Positions 17,867 through 27,317 of a stretch of 64,000 nucleotides of DNA are shown in pieces. Numbering within the stretch: position 1 is the stretch's first letter; the number at the start of each line of letters is the position of its first letter. The position numbers and the translations under genes were made by a program. Location: positions 1 through 64,000 of the forward strand of contig JAJPID010000012.1 in NCBI GenBank assembly GCA_021324945.1, written 5' to 3'. Origin of the DNA: Lysobacterales bacterium (lineage in GTDB: Bacteria; Pseudomonadota; Gammaproteobacteria; Xanthomonadales; Rhodanobacteraceae). Below the pieces are notes generated by a model. The model saw only the letters and a list, made by a program, of their open reading frames with translations, did not search any database and had not been told where the DNA came from.

Positions 17867-18382
17867 TCAAACGCGTTGAATCGCCCACGCCAGCTCGTGC
17901 CACGGTTGAATATTCCAGAACTTGCGCGCTTGTCCCGAAGGCGAAGGCAGAACGAACACGCGGCTTGATGCGATGCATTCTTCCTGTTCGCCATAAGCGA
18001 GCCTGCGCCCGAAGCAGCCGAATGCGGCATTCTTGCTCGTGAATGCCACGATGCGCGGTTTGAAACGCGCGATCTTGCGTTTCAGCGCCGCCGCGTCGAA
18101 AGCATCGTGTGGCAATTCGTGATCTGCGCCGAAGTGCAGCTTGGCCAGATCGGTGAGGCCAATGCCGAATTCCAGAACGCGCGGGAATTCGTGCGGCGAG
18201 AGTTTGCGTGGTGTCATTCCGACTTCGAACAGCGCGCGCCAGAAGAAATTGCCAGGATGGGCGTAGTACGCGCCCTCGAGCGCCGATCGCGTGCCCGCCG
18301 CGGTTCCGCAGAAGACGACGCGCAGGTTGGGCGCGAGGACATCGGGCAAAACGTGCTGAGAACGCGGCGCGGTCTTGGACAT
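17867..18382 (-). CDS. Mug-like mismatch-specific uracil DNA glycosylase
   Basis: Family members remove uracil or thymine from G:U/G:T mismatches. The 171-residue product carries LRVVFCGTAAGTRSA (about 20-34), the AHPGNFFWRALFEVGMTPR block and C-terminal LPSPSGQARKFW, aligning with E. coli Mug. In E. coli Mug the first motif is GINPG, with a catalytic-water-binding Asn. Here it is GTAAG, so that Asn is absent; such variants occur in other proteobacteria. ATG 18382 opens directly into the conserved domain, and a longer upstream frame is not supported. The start diverges from the propeller gene across 211 bases. Convergent with korB. Confidence 0.8.
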   Translation of the reverse strand: MSKTAPRSQHVLPDVLAPNLRVVFCGTAAGTRSALEGAYYAHPGNFFWRALFEVGMTPRKLSPHEFPRVLEFGIGLTDLAKLHFGADHELPHDAFDAAALKRKIARFKPRIVAFTSKNAAFGCFGRRLAYGEQEECIASSRVFVLPSPSGQARKFWNIQPWHELAWAIQRV

Positions 18383-18593
18383 GAATGAGGCTTGGAATAC
18401 TCCGTTCGCGTTGAGCGCTTCGACAAGCATAAACTGCGCTCGCGCAGCGAGCAGAGCCGAAACGCATTGGAGCAGCTTTTCGATTCCGGCGGACCTACGC
18501 TCAGGAGAACGGCAATGGGTGACCATTCGGTCTTGTTGTGCGCCGGACAAGAGGAGTATGTTGCCGGATCGATCCGCTTCGGGGGAACTCACT

Positions 18594-21500
18594 ATGCGCG
18601 CTCGGTTTCATGTGGCTTGTCTGACATTGTGCCTCTGTGCATTCACAGCACCCGCGCTTTCCGCCGCGAACAACGCGCCGTTCAAGGGCGATCTGCAATG
18701 GCGCCTGCTCGGGCCGTTCCGCGGCGGTTGGGGCACGATGGCGCAGGGCATTCCCGATCAGCCGAACGTGTATTACTTCGGTGCGGCGGGCGGCGGGGTG
18801 TGGAAAACCATCGACGCGGGCCGTACCTGGCAATCGCTGGGCGACGATCTGCCCGCCTCGGCGATGGGCGCGATCGCGATCGCGCCGTCGAATCCGAATG
18901 TGATTTATCTCGGCAGCGGTCAGGTCGCCGCGCGCTGGGACATCCAGTCCGGCAACGGCGTGTACAAATCGAGCGATGGGGGCAAGACGTGGCAACACGT
19001 CGGTCTGAGCGAAACCAAATACATCGGCAAGATCCTGGTCGATCCCAATGATCCGAATACCGTGCTGGTCGGCGCGCTGGGCCACTACTTCGGGCCGAAT
19101 CGCGAGCGCGGCGTGTTCCGTTCGACCGACGGCGGCAAGACTTGGCAGCAGACGCTGCACATCGACGACGACACCGGCATCGTCGACATGGCGCGCGATC
19201 CGCAGAATGCCGACGTGATCTACGCCGCGGCATGGCAGGTGCGCAATTATCCGTGGCTGTCGTATTTCCAGCCGAACGCCGGGCCGGGCAGCGGCTTGTA
19301 CAAATCCACCGATGACGGCAAGACGTGGACTCGTATCAGCGGCAACGGTTGGCCGACCGCACAGCTCGCGCGCATTGGTGTGGCGGCGGCGAGCGGCAAT
19401 CGCGTCTACGCGGTCATCGATGCATCCACGACCGGCAGCGGCAACGTTCCGCACGCGGAAAGCGAAAATCAGGGTGGCCTGTACCGCAGCGACGACGGCG
19501 GCGCGCATTGGCAACGTGTCAGTTCCGAAGGTTGGCTGGAGAACGATTACTTCAGCCGCATCACCGTCGATCCGCGCAATCCCGATGTTGTCTATTCGGC
19601 TGGACAGTCCATCCGCGAATCGCGCGACGGTGGCAAGACCTGGACCATCATCAAGGGCGCACCGGGCGGCGACGACTACCATTACGTGTGGATCAATCCG
19701 GAATATCCGGATCACATGATCACGGCGTCCGATCAGGGCGTGGTGATCACGGTGGACGGTGGCAAGAGTTGGTCCAGTTGGTACAACCAGCCGACCGGGC
19801 AGTTCTATCACCTCGCGGCGGACGATCGTTTTCCGTACTGGATCTATTCCGGCCAGCAGGATTCCGGCACGGTCGGCATCGCCTCGCGCAGCGATTACGG
19901 TGCGCTTTCTTTCCGCGACTGGCATCCGGTCGGCGGCGACGAACGCGATTACGACGTGCCCGACCCACTCGATCCGCTGATCGTCTATGGCACGGGACTG
20001 GGTGGCCGTATCAGCCGCTTCGATGCGCGCACCGGGCAAGTTGCCAATGTCTCGCCGTGGCCGGTCATGAGCTACGGCGCCAAACCCGGCACGTCGAAAT
20101 ATCGCTACACCTGGATCACGCCGCTGGTCGCCGTACGCAATCATGACAATCAAGGCGTGCTGTATTTCGGCGCGCAGGTGCTGTTCCGCTCCACCGACCG
20201 TGGCGATCACTGGAGCGTGATCAGTCCCGATCTCACCGGTCAGCGAGCGGATGCGAAGAATTGTGGCGGTCAGATCGCGATCGCTGACGCGCGCGCCTGC
20301 GGCTATGGCGTGATCTATTCGATCGCGGTGTCGCCGCGCGACGACAACGAGATCTGGACCGGCAGCGATTCGGGGATGATTTACTTGACGCGCGACGGCG
20401 GCGCGCACTGGAACGACGTCACGCCGAAAGCCATCCCGACGATGACCAAGATTTCATCGCTGGATGTCTCCGCCTTGCAGGCGGGCACCGCGTATGCGGC
20501 TGTCGATGGACATCGCCGCGACGATTTCGCGCCGCACGTGTGGCGCACGCATGATTTCGGCAAGACCTGGAGCGAGGTCGACAACGGTTTGCCGAAAGAT
20601 CATTACGTCAGTGTGGTGCGCGCCGATCCGGTGCGCGCGGGATTGTTGTACGCGGGTACCGATGCCGGCGCGTTCGTTTCCTTCGATGAGGGTGATCACT
20701 GGCAATCATTGCAAATGAACCTGCCGACCGCGTGGGTGCGCGATCTGCTTGTGCACGGCGACGATCTGATCGCGGCGACGCAAGGCCGCGCGATTTGGGT
20801 GCTGGACGATCTCTCGCCGCTGCGGCAGTGGAACGCGAACATTGCTTCGCAGCCGCTGCACCTGTTCAAGCCGGCCGACGCGCTGCGCGTGCACGCCAAC
20901 AACAACAAGGACACGCCGCTGCCGCCGGAGACCCCATTGGGCAAGAATCCGCCCGCCGGCGCGATCATCGATTATTCATTGGGGACGCATACGCAAGGGC
21001 CGGTGACAATCGATATCCTCGATGCGAACGGCAAGTTGGTTCGTCACTACGCCAGCGACGCCAAACCGGAAGCGCCGCGCGCCGAGCGCTATTTCGATGC
21101 GGACTGGATCAAGCCGGAACCCGTGCCCGCTGCCACACCGGGTCTGCACCGCTTCGTCTGGAACCTGCGCTATCCGCGTCCGCGCGCGGCGAGCTACGAC
21201 TACTCGATCGCCGCGGTGTTCGGCGAGGACACGCCGGTGTCGCCGCAGGGCGCATTCGTGTTACCGGGTCAGTATACGGTGGTGCTGAAGGCGAACGGAC
21301 GCGAGCAGCGCCAGCCGTTGACGGTGAAGATGGATCCGCGCGTGCACACCAGCGCAGCCGATTTGCAAGCCGCGCTGAAATTTTCGCAAGATGTTGGTGC
21401 GTTGCTCGACATGGCCTATGTCGGTTATGCGCAGCAGAAGGCCGTGTTGAAGCAGCTCGATGCGTTGAACGATAAGTTGGGCGACAAGCTGGCGAACAAA

Positions 21501-21842
21501 TCGCTGCGCGATGAGATCGCCGCATTGCAGACGAAGATGCAGCCGCCCGAAAAGCCAACGCTGGATGAAGCGGCAAGCTTCGACGCGCTCAGCGGCCAGC
21601 TCGCCGCACTGGAGAGCGATGCGGAGTCCGCCGATACCGCACCGACCTCCGCCCAGCAACAGGTATTGTCCAGCGCGGGCGGGCGCGTTACCGCCGCGTG
21701 GCAGGGGTGGCAGACGCTGCAGGAGGGCGAGCTCGCGAAATTGAATGCGGATTTGAAAGCCGCGGGCTTGCAGCCGGCCATCGTTCCGCCGTCTGACAAG
21801 CTGGATGCGGGTGAGCCGGATGAAGGACAGGATTTGCCTTGA
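18594..21842 (+). CDS. exported BNR/VPS10-type beta-propeller protein
   Basis: The product is a large secreted protein of 1082 residues. A signal peptide (MRARFHVACLTLCLCAFTAPALSA) is followed by about eleven Asp-box/BNR motifs of the type S-x-D-x-G-x-T-W (for example SSDGGKTWQHV, STDDGKTWTRI, TRDGGAHWNDV) across roughly residues 40-730. This predicts one or two sortilin/VPS10-like beta-propellers. The last 300 residues form a separate domain with a helical, Ala/Asp-rich end. ATG 18594 has GGGGGAA upstream; a longer open frame exists but lacks family similarity. Such proteins are often annotated as glycosyl hydrolases without proof. No catalytic residues could be assigned. Confidence 0.85.
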   Translation: MRARFHVACLTLCLCAFTAPALSAANNAPFKGDLQWRLLGPFRGGWGTMAQGIPDQPNVYYFGAAGGGVWKTIDAGRTWQSLGDDLPASAMGAIAIAPSNPNVIYLGSGQVAARWDIQSGNGVYKSSDGGKTWQHVGLSETKYIGKILVDPNDPNTVLVGALGHYFGPNRERGVFRSTDGGKTWQQTLHIDDDTGIVDMARDPQNADVIYAAAWQVRNYPWLSYFQPNAGPGSGLYKSTDDGKTWTRISGNGWPTAQLARIGVAAASGNRVYAVIDASTTGSGNVPHAESENQGGLYRSDDGGAHWQRVSSEGWLENDYFSRITVDPRNPDVVYSAGQSIRESRDGGKTWTIIKGAPGGDDYHYVWINPEYPDHMITASDQGVVITVDGGKSWSSWYNQPTGQFYHLAADDRFPYWIYSGQQDSGTVGIASRSDYGALSFRDWHPVGGDERDYDVPDPLDPLIVYGTGLGGRISRFDARTGQVANVSPWPVMSYGAKPGTSKYRYTWITPLVAVRNHDNQGVLYFGAQVLFRSTDRGDHWSVISPDLTGQRADAKNCGGQIAIADARACGYGVIYSIAVSPRDDNEIWTGSDSGMIYLTRDGGAHWNDVTPKAIPTMTKISSLDVSALQAGTAYAAVDGHRRDDFAPHVWRTHDFGKTWSEVDNGLPKDHYVSVVRADPVRAGLLYAGTDAGAFVSFDEGDHWQSLQMNLPTAWVRDLLVHGDDLIAATQGRAIWVLDDLSPLRQWNANIASQPLHLFKPADALRVHANNNKDTPLPPETPLGKNPPAGAIIDYSLGTHTQGPVTIDILDANGKLVRHYASDAKPEAPRAERYFDADWIKPEPVPAATPGLHRFVWNLRYPRPRAASYDYSIAAVFGEDTPVSPQGAFVLPGQYTVVLKANGREQRQPLTVKMDPRVHTSAADLQAALKFSQDVGALLDMAYVGYAQQKAVLKQLDALNDKLGDKLANKSLRDEIAALQTKMQPPEKPTLDEAASFDALSGQLAALESDAESADTAPTSAQQQVLSSAGGRVTAAWQGWQTLQEGELAKLNADLKAAGLQPAIVPPSDKLDAGEPDEGQDLP

Positions 21843-21875
21843 ACGTCATTGCCTTTCACCCGTCAGCGCTGCGCA

Positions 21876-21943
21876 CTTGTCTTTCCTCTCTGCGCGAACG
21901 GGGAGAGGGTGATCGGCGTCAAGCGATGATCGGGTGAGGGACA
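21876..21943. repeat. intergenic palindromic repeat (family B)
   Basis: CTTTCCTCTCTGCGCG-AACGGGGAGAGGGTGA is followed by CGATGATCGGGTGAGGG. This is the pattern of short inverted arms (CCTCTC/GAGAGG) plus a GGGTGAGGG trailer. A closely similar unit lies inside pepP at 56641-56705, and degenerate versions occur near 6613-6640 and 5660-5690. It fills the gap between two convergent genes. Confidence 0.55.
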
Positions 21944-21944
21944 A

Positions 21945-22619
21945 TCACGCCAACTCGAAATCCGTGTACTGAAATCTTCCTTCGCGCAACACCGATTCGC
22001 CGCGCCGCAATTTCAATGGCGCGGCGAACAGCGGCCCGCCATGACTCAGTGTAGGGAATTCGCCGCGTTCGCCGCACGGATCGACATTCCTCGGTAAGTC
22101 ATCGAGCAGCGACCGATCGAATGCGCGGCCGGAGAATGCGCCGTTCAGTTGCGTGGTATCGACGCAAGTCAGCACCACGCGATGGCCTTGCGTCACGATC
22201 TCGCGCGACAGCGATCGCGTATCCGTCCCCCACAACGGATATATGCCGCGCCAGCCATGTCGCGCGAGCAGAGCTTCGCGCCACTCGCGCACGTCCTGCA
22301 AGAACAAATCGCCGAATGCGATGTGGTGCAATTGTGGTTCGCTTGCGCGCGCGCGCGCAAGCGAACCGGAGAATGCGTTTTCGTAAGTTTCGTTGGAAGA
22401 GGGCCAATCCAGTTCCGATTCGATCAGCGGCAGGCTCAACGCGCGCGCTTGCGCGTGCAGCACGTCACCGCGGATCCCATGCATCGCCACGCGATCGAAT
22501 TGCCTCGTGACCGTCGTCAGCAAGCCGGCCACGCGCCAACGCGGGTCGGCACGCAAGCGCTGCAATGTCATCAGGCAATCTTTGCCGCCGCTCCAGGCAA
22601 TCAGAATGGGCGTTTGCAT
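21945..22619 (-). CDS. diphthine--ammonia ligase-family (PP-loop ATPase) protein
   Basis: This 224-residue protein opens with a PP-loop (AWSGGKDCLMTLQRL) that binds ATP and drives adenylation. It ends with a block like the family motif GEFxTLxxDGPxF, here GEFPTLSHGGPLF, with Gly in place of the usual Asp. In archaea and eukaryotes this family amidates diphthine on EF-2. Bacteria lack diphthamide, so the bacterial substrate is unknown. ATG 22619 starts two residues before the conserved strand. It diverges from the pilin-like gene across 82 bases. Confidence 0.85.
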   Translation of the reverse strand: MQTPILIAWSGGKDCLMTLQRLRADPRWRVAGLLTTVTRQFDRVAMHGIRGDVLHAQARALSLPLIESELDWPSSNETYENAFSGSLARARASEPQLHHIAFGDLFLQDVREWREALLARHGWRGIYPLWGTDTRSLSREIVTQGHRVVLTCVDTTQLNGAFSGRAFDRSLLDDLPRNVDPCGERGEFPTLSHGGPLFAAPLKLRRGESVLREGRFQYTDFELA

Positions 22620-22701
22620 CGTGTGATTGTATTCGGCGCCCCCGCTGGCGCGCGCGAGCTGCGCGGCGCTAAAGTGCGCGCAGATTTTCGGGAAAACCGC
22701 C

Positions 22702-23169
22702 ATGAGCCAACTACTGACCAGCGACAACAATCCTCTCTCGCCTGAGGCGACGCGCCGCCTCCGCTGGGGCGTGCTGATCGTGCTCGTCATCGCGGCTATT
22801 GCGGGGGCGGTCGTCCTGCTGAGGCGCCAGCATCTCCGTGAAGTCCGCGCGCAGATCAATGACGCGATCGCCACCGCCGATGGCATGCGGGTCGCGATAG
22901 CGGTCTATCGTGCGCGCAATGGCGGTGCGTGGCCTTACGACAACAGCCAGGCGGGGCTGCTGTCGCTCTCGGCGGTGAGTGGCAAATATGTGAGCAACGC
23001 GCACATCGAAAATGGCCGAATCGTGATCATATTGGGTGGACAGATCGCAGACGCTCAGCGCGGCAAGCGGATCGTCTTGACGCCTTATCTGCAAGGCTCC
23101 CTCGTGTTGTGGCAATGCAGCAGCCATGACCTGGCAGCGGATTTGCTGCCGCAGAATTGCCGCGATTGA
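22702..23169 (+). CDS. pilin-like membrane protein lacking a prepilin leader
   Basis: The product has 155 residues. A cytoplasmic N-terminus of about 20 residues is followed by one transmembrane helix (about 23-41, VLIVLVIAAIAGAVVLL) and an amphipathic helix (REVRAQINDAIATADGMRVAIAVY). A globular region ends WQCSSHDLAADLLPQNCRD. The C-terminal Cys pair with LPxxCR is the disulfide loop of type IV pilins. The N-terminus, however, has no GFTLxE prepilin-peptidase site, so it cannot be processed as a classical pilin. It may be a membrane-anchored pilin-fold protein or a minor assembly factor. No other pilus genes lie nearby. Confidence 0.65.
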   Translation: MSQLLTSDNNPLSPEATRRLRWGVLIVLVIAAIAGAVVLLRRQHLREVRAQINDAIATADGMRVAIAVYRARNGGAWPYDNSQAGLLSLSAVSGKYVSNAHIENGRIVIILGGQIADAQRGKRIVLTPYLQGSLVLWQCSSHDLAADLLPQNCRD

Positions 23170-23175
23170 CGCGAG

Positions 23176-24507
23176 TCAATATTCCAGGTGCGCGCGCAGC
23201 GCGATGAACTTCGCCGGACCGCGGTCGCGGTTGAAACCGGGATTGCGGATGAACTGGAAATCCGGACTCAATGTGAAGTGCGCGAACGGCTGAAACGCGT
23301 AATACACCTCGGCGATTTTTTCTTGTCCATAATTCAATGCGCCGTCGCCGAGCAGAAATCCTTCGCCACCGGCGGCCAGATAATCGCGGTGATCGCGTGA
23401 CAGCGCATTGACGTCGAAGGCGATGCCGAGCCGATCCCTGGCGCGATGCCAGCGCGCGCCGGAAACCTGCGCGCCGATGCTGGCGTCGCGATCGACCTCG
23501 GTGAACGCAAATGACTCGGTCTTGCCGTCGTTCCAGCCGTAACGCGCGAACAGGCCGGTATCGCCATCGTCCGCCAGCGGTAGTTCCGCATTGAGCGCAT
23601 AACCGTATTTGCGGCGGCCATCGCGGTCGTCGGCGCGGATGTCGGGCACGGTGCCGGTGGCGCGCGCGATCGCCAGCGCATCGCGATAGATGCCCATGCG
23701 CGCGACGTTGCGATAGACCAGTGCGCGCACCGCCCAGCCGTCTGAATCCGGCTGCACGTCCACTTCCGCCTGTTCGCCGCGCGCGCGCTTCACCGGCCAT
23801 TCCAACGTCTGCCCGTTGGACTGCGTCGGCATCTGGTAGACCCCGTAGCGGAACGTCCAGACCGGCGCCACGTATGCGAACACCGCGCCGTTGGTATATC
23901 CGCGCGTGTCGGCGGCGTAATCCCAGGCGAGCGCGTTGAAGAAGGCGCCGTTGAGGAATTGCGTGCGCGCGCTGTTGGCATAGCGATTCTTGTCGAAATC
24001 GTCGCCCGCCGACATGCGGCCGATCTTCGTCTCGATGCGTCGCGCGGCCTCAGTGCCAGGCAATTGATCCTGCGCGCGCTCGACTTTTTGCGTTTCGCTG
24101 CCCAGCGGCAGCGACCAGCGCAGATATCGGCGCGCGACATAGGCGCGCTTGCCGAGATCCGCATTGCCCGAATGCACCACGTCGCCGTTGACGATACCGC
24201 CTGCGCCGGTCGCGTTACTGACGCCTTCGCCCTTGAACATTTCCACATCGAAATATAATTGCAGATGCGCCGGCAGCGGCACGCCGAAATATGCGCCGAA
24301 GGTGTGGGAGCGCTCGCTGTCGCCGGACGCGTGCAAGCTCAGGCGACTGGCGTACGGCGAACGCAAGGCATATTGATGCTGATCGATCAATGTGTACTGC
24401 GCGCCGAGCAGTTGCGGCATGAACAGCCGCACATCGTCGTCTGCGCGCGATACGGACGCGCAGACGACCGGCGCCAGTGCAGCGAAAAAGATGAATCGGA
24501 AACGCAT
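23176..24507 (-). CDS. OprB-type carbohydrate-selective porin
   Basis: A 443-residue outer-membrane protein with a signal peptide (MRFRFIFFAALAPVVCASVSRA). The body has alternating aromatic strands ending RAHLEY, typical of 16-18-strand porins. Blocks such as GRMSAGDDFDKNRYANSARTQF, FNALAWDYAADTRGYTNGAVFAY and the late AEVYYAFQPFAHFTLSPDFQFIRNPGFN segment match the OprB/carbohydrate porin family. It would allow sugar or other solute diffusion across the outer membrane. The ribosome site GGAGGTGAGCC precedes the ATG. No transport partner lies next to it. Confidence 0.85.
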   Translation of the reverse strand: MRFRFIFFAALAPVVCASVSRADDDVRLFMPQLLGAQYTLIDQHQYALRSPYASRLSLHASGDSERSHTFGAYFGVPLPAHLQLYFDVEMFKGEGVSNATGAGGIVNGDVVHSGNADLGKRAYVARRYLRWSLPLGSETQKVERAQDQLPGTEAARRIETKIGRMSAGDDFDKNRYANSARTQFLNGAFFNALAWDYAADTRGYTNGAVFAYVAPVWTFRYGVYQMPTQSNGQTLEWPVKRARGEQAEVDVQPDSDGWAVRALVYRNVARMGIYRDALAIARATGTVPDIRADDRDGRRKYGYALNAELPLADDGDTGLFARYGWNDGKTESFAFTEVDRDASIGAQVSGARWHRARDRLGIAFDVNALSRDHRDYLAAGGEGFLLGDGALNYGQEKIAEVYYAFQPFAHFTLSPDFQFIRNPGFNRDRGPAKFIALRAHLEY

Positions 24508-24683
24508 GGCTCACCTCCGATCCGTGGAAGGCGAGCGGACGGACTACGGCGAGTCACCCGCCCGCGCGGATCCGCGGGTCGTGTTCGGGTTGTGATTGGT
24601 CCAGGCAGACACGCGTCTGTCACGACGAGCGGCTGCGCAGGTACTCGGGTAGCTGTCCATTGGGATCTCGGGGAAGTTCGAAA

Positions 24684-24702
24684 CCTTCGGCGGAGCCGAA
24701 GG
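24684..24702 (-). terminator. probable intrinsic terminator of typA
   Basis: On the minus strand CCTTCGGC-TCC-GCCGAAGG makes a perfect 8-bp hairpin with a three-base loop, followed by TTTCG. It lies 80 bases after the typA stop and upstream of the porin gene. The U-tract is short, so efficiency is uncertain. Confidence 0.5.
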
Positions 24703-24705
24703 CGC

Positions 24706-24762
24706 GCGCAAGTTACGCGCGCGCTGCGCGCTTGTCAACGAATTCCGCGCAGTAACTTGCGC
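24706..24762. repeat. 11-bp inverted repeat flanking G/C-rich sequence downstream of typA
   Basis: GCGCAAGTTAC (24706-24716) and GTAACTTGCGC (24752-24762) are exact reverse complements separated by 35 bases that contain GCGCGCGCTGCGCGC. The pair could form a long-range stem just after typA, beside the shorter hairpin at 24684-24702. Role unknown. Confidence 0.45.
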
Positions 24763-24781
24763 AATGTGACGAACACGCCGA

Positions 24782-26629
24782 TCACGCCGCCTGCCTTGAG
24801 GCCCGCTTGCGATCGCTCTCGGTCAGGAATTTCTTGCGCAGGCGAATAGCTTTCGGCGTGACTTCGACCAGTTCGTCGTCGTCGATGAATTCCAGCGCCT
24901 GCTCCAGCGACAGCTTCACCGGCGGAGTGAGGATCAGCGCATCGTCCTTGCCGGCGGCGCGGATGTTGGTGAGCTGCTTGGCGCGCAGCGCGTTCACGGT
25001 AAGGTCGTTGTCCTTGGCGTGGATGCCGACGAGCTGACCCTCGTAGATCTCCACGCCCGCGTCGATCAGCATGCGCCCGCGTTCTTGCAAGCCAAACAGC
25101 GCGTAAGCCGGCGCCATGCCTGTGCCGTTGGAAATCATCACGCCGTTCTGGCGCTTGCCGATTGCGCCTTCCGATTTCGGTCCGTAATGATCGAACACGT
25201 GGAACATCAAGCCGGTGCCGGCGGTGAGCGTGCGAAATTCGGTCTGGAATCCGATCAGCCCGCGCGCGGGGATCAGATATTCCAGCCGCACGCGGCCGCG
25301 GCCGTCCGGTTCCATGTTCTTCAACTGTGCCTTGCGCGTACCGAGGCGTTCCATCACGCCGCCCTGGTATTGCTCCTCCAAGTCAACGACGAGTTGTTCG
25401 TAAGGCTCCTGCAACACACCGTCGATCTCGCGCACGATGACTTCCGGACGCGATACCGCAAGTTCGTAGCCCTCGCGGCGCATGGTTTCGATCAGGATGG
25501 AAAGATGCAATTCGCCGCGACCGGACACCTTGAATTTGTCCGGGTCTTCGGTGTCTTCCACCTTCAGCGCGACGTTGTGCAGCGTTTCGCGCGTCAGTCG
25601 TTCGCGGATTTGTCGCGAGGTGAGAAAACGCCCGCCGCTGTGCTGCTTGTGTCCGGCGAAGGGCGAGTTGTTGACCTGGAAGGTCATGCTGATGGTCGGC
25701 TCGTCCACGGTGAGCGCGGGCAGCGCTTCGGGCCGCGCCGGATCGCAGATCGTGTCGGAGATGCCGAGGTTCTCGATCCCGCTGATCGCGATGATGTCGC
25801 CGGCCTGCGCGTATTCGACTTCGCGGCGCTCAAGACCCATGAAACCCAGTACCTGCAAGACTTTGCCATTGCGGCGTTTGCCTTCGCGGTCGACGATCAC
25901 GATGGGCACGTTGGGTTTCACCGTGCCGCGCTGCACACGGCCTACGCCGATGATGCCGACGTAAGAGTTGTAATCGAGCGACGACACGCGCATCTGGAAC
26001 GGGCCGTCCGGATCGACCTGCGGCGCGGCCACGTGCTTCACGATCGACTCGAACAGCGGCGTCATGTCGCCGCTTCGCACATCGTGCTGCAAACCCGCGT
26101 ACCCTTGAAGGGCCGATGCGTACACCACCGGAAAATCCAATTGTTCGTCGGACGCGCCGAGCCGGTCAAACAAGTCGAAGGTCTGGTTCAACACCCAATC
26201 CGGGCGCGCGCCGGGGCGGTCGATCTTGTTGATCACCACGATCGGCTTGAAGCCCATACGGAAGGCCTTTTGCGTCACGAAGCGCGTCTGCGGCATCGGG
26301 CCGTCCATCGCATCGACCAGAAGCAGCACCGAATCGACCATGCTCAACACGCGCTCGACCTCGCCGCCGAAATCGGCATGTCCTGGCGTGTCAACGATGT
26401 TGATGCGCCAATTCTCGCCGCGCGGGTCGGTCCACCGGATCGCGGTGTTCTTGGAAAGAATCGTGATGCCACGCTCGCGTTCCAGATCGTTGCTGTCCAT
26501 CACGCGATCGGGCACGACCGCGCGTTCCGACAAGGTGCCGGACTGCTTGAGAAGCTGGTCGACCAGCGTGGTTTTGCCGTGATCGACGTGGGCGACGATC
26601 GCGATGTTGCGCAGGTTCTGGATGGACAT
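24782..26629 (-). CDS. typA: ribosome-associated GTPase TypA/BipA
   Basis: TypA is a translational GTPase related to EF-G that aids 50S assembly and stress and cold adaptation. The 615-residue protein has G1 AHVDHGKTT near 13-21, the switch/G2 region [10 protein letters not shown]3 [13 protein letters not shown]4 NKIDRPGA, and the EF-G-like domains III and V. It also has the BipA-specific C-terminal domain ending with a basic tail ([12 protein letters not shown]). [14 protein letters not shown] is the normal family start; the frame extends 40 codons further upstream without similarity. Confidence 0.97.
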   Translation of the reverse strand: MSIQNLRNIAIVAHVDHGKTTLVDQLLKQSGTLSERAVVPDRVMDSNDLERERGITILSKNTAIRWTDPRGENWRINIVDTPGHADFGGEVERVLSMVDSVLLLVDAMDGPMPQTRFVTQKAFRMGFKPIVVINKIDRPGARPDWVLNQTFDLFDRLGASDEQLDFPVVYASALQGYAGLQHDVRSGDMTPLFESIVKHVAAPQVDPDGPFQMRVSSLDYNSYVGIIGVGRVQRGTVKPNVPIVIVDREGKRRNGKVLQVLGFMGLERREVEYAQAGDIIAISGIENLGISDTICDPARPEALPALTVDEPTISMTFQVNNSPFAGHKQHSGGRFLTSRQIRERLTRETLHNVALKVEDTEDPDKFKVSGRGELHLSILIETMRREGYELAVSRPEVIVREIDGVLQEPYEQLVVDLEEQYQGGVMERLGTRKAQLKNMEPDGRGRVRLEYLIPARGLIGFQTEFRTLTAGTGLMFHVFDHYGPKSEGAIGKRQNGVMISNGTGMAPAYALFGLQERGRMLIDAGVEIYEGQLVGIHAKDNDLTVNALRAKQLTNIRAAGKDDALILTPPVKLSLEQALEFIDDDELVEVTPKAIRLRKKFLTESDRKRASRQAA

Positions 26630-26801
26630 GGGCACGCAAAAAGGCCGCGACGAAGCGGCCGCAAAATCATAAAGAAGAGGAGCGGCTCGCCGATCCGTGG
26701 CCGCCGCGCATGATGCAGTATACCTGCTCGCGGCATGGGCCGCTGGCATTCGCTGGCGAGCTTGTTAAGCTAGCGGATTGGCTTGAACCCAAGGATTTGA
26801 A

Positions 26802-27317
26802 ATGACTGAGTTGACCGCCACGATGCAAACCTCGCGCGGCCCAATCCGCATGCGTCTATTCGCCGATCAGGCGCCTGTGACGGTGGCGAACTTCGTCAAC
26901 CTTGCGCAGCGCGGTTTCTACGACGGGCTGAATTTCCATCGTGTGATCCCGGATTTCATGATCCAAGGCGGCTGCCCCGAGGGCTCCGGCCGTGGAGGCC
27001 CCGGTTATCGCTTCGAGGATGAAGTCCGCACCGGACTGAAGCACGACAAACCCGGCGTGTTGTCGATGGCCAATGCCGGCCCCGGCACCAATGGCAGCCA
27101 GTTCTTCATCACGCATGTGCCGACGCCGTGGCTGGATGGCAAACACACCGTTTTCGGTGAAGTGGTCTCTGGCGACGATCAGAAAGTGGTCGACGCGATT
27201 CGCGGCGGCGACAGGATCGAGAAGGTCACGATCGAGGGCGATGCGGCGCCGCTGCTGTCGGCACAGGCCGACCGCATCAAACAGTGGAACGCGGCTCTGG
27301 ATGCGCGCGCGCATTGA
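26802..27317 (+). CDS. ppiB: cyclophilin-type peptidyl-prolyl isomerase
   Basis: It catalyses cis-trans isomerisation of prolyl bonds. The 171-residue protein has the cyclophilin fold with [13 protein letters not shown], the substrate-pocket block [15 protein letters not shown] and [12 protein letters not shown]. No signal peptide is present, so it is cytoplasmic like PpiB. ATG 26802 follows AAGGATTTGAA. Its 3' end overlaps the convergent cytochrome b-like gene by about 41 bases. The symbol is assigned by similarity to the cytoplasmic form. Confidence 0.93.
   Translation: MTELTATMQTSRGPIRMRLFADQAPVTVANFVNLAQRGFYDGLNFHRVIPDFMIQGGCPEGSGRGGPGYRFEDEVRTGLKHDKPGVLSMANAGPGTNGSQFFITHVPTPWLDGKHTVFGEVVSGDDQKVVDAIRGGDRIEKVTIEGDAAPLLSAQADRIKQWNAALDARAH

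Noticed and set aside
18375-18593. N-terminal extension of the beta-propeller protein from an upstream ATG
   Set aside because: It overlaps the mug promoter region and would bury the signal peptide. ATG 18594 has a good ribosome site.
18501-20408. Minus-strand open frame of 635 codons opposite the beta-propeller gene
   Set aside because: The plus-strand protein has a signal peptide and eleven Asp-box motifs. The antisense product is a compositional shadow.
25019-26713. Plus-strand open frame of 564 codons opposite typA
   Set aside because: typA is unambiguous on the minus strand. The opposite product is His/Arg-rich without motifs.
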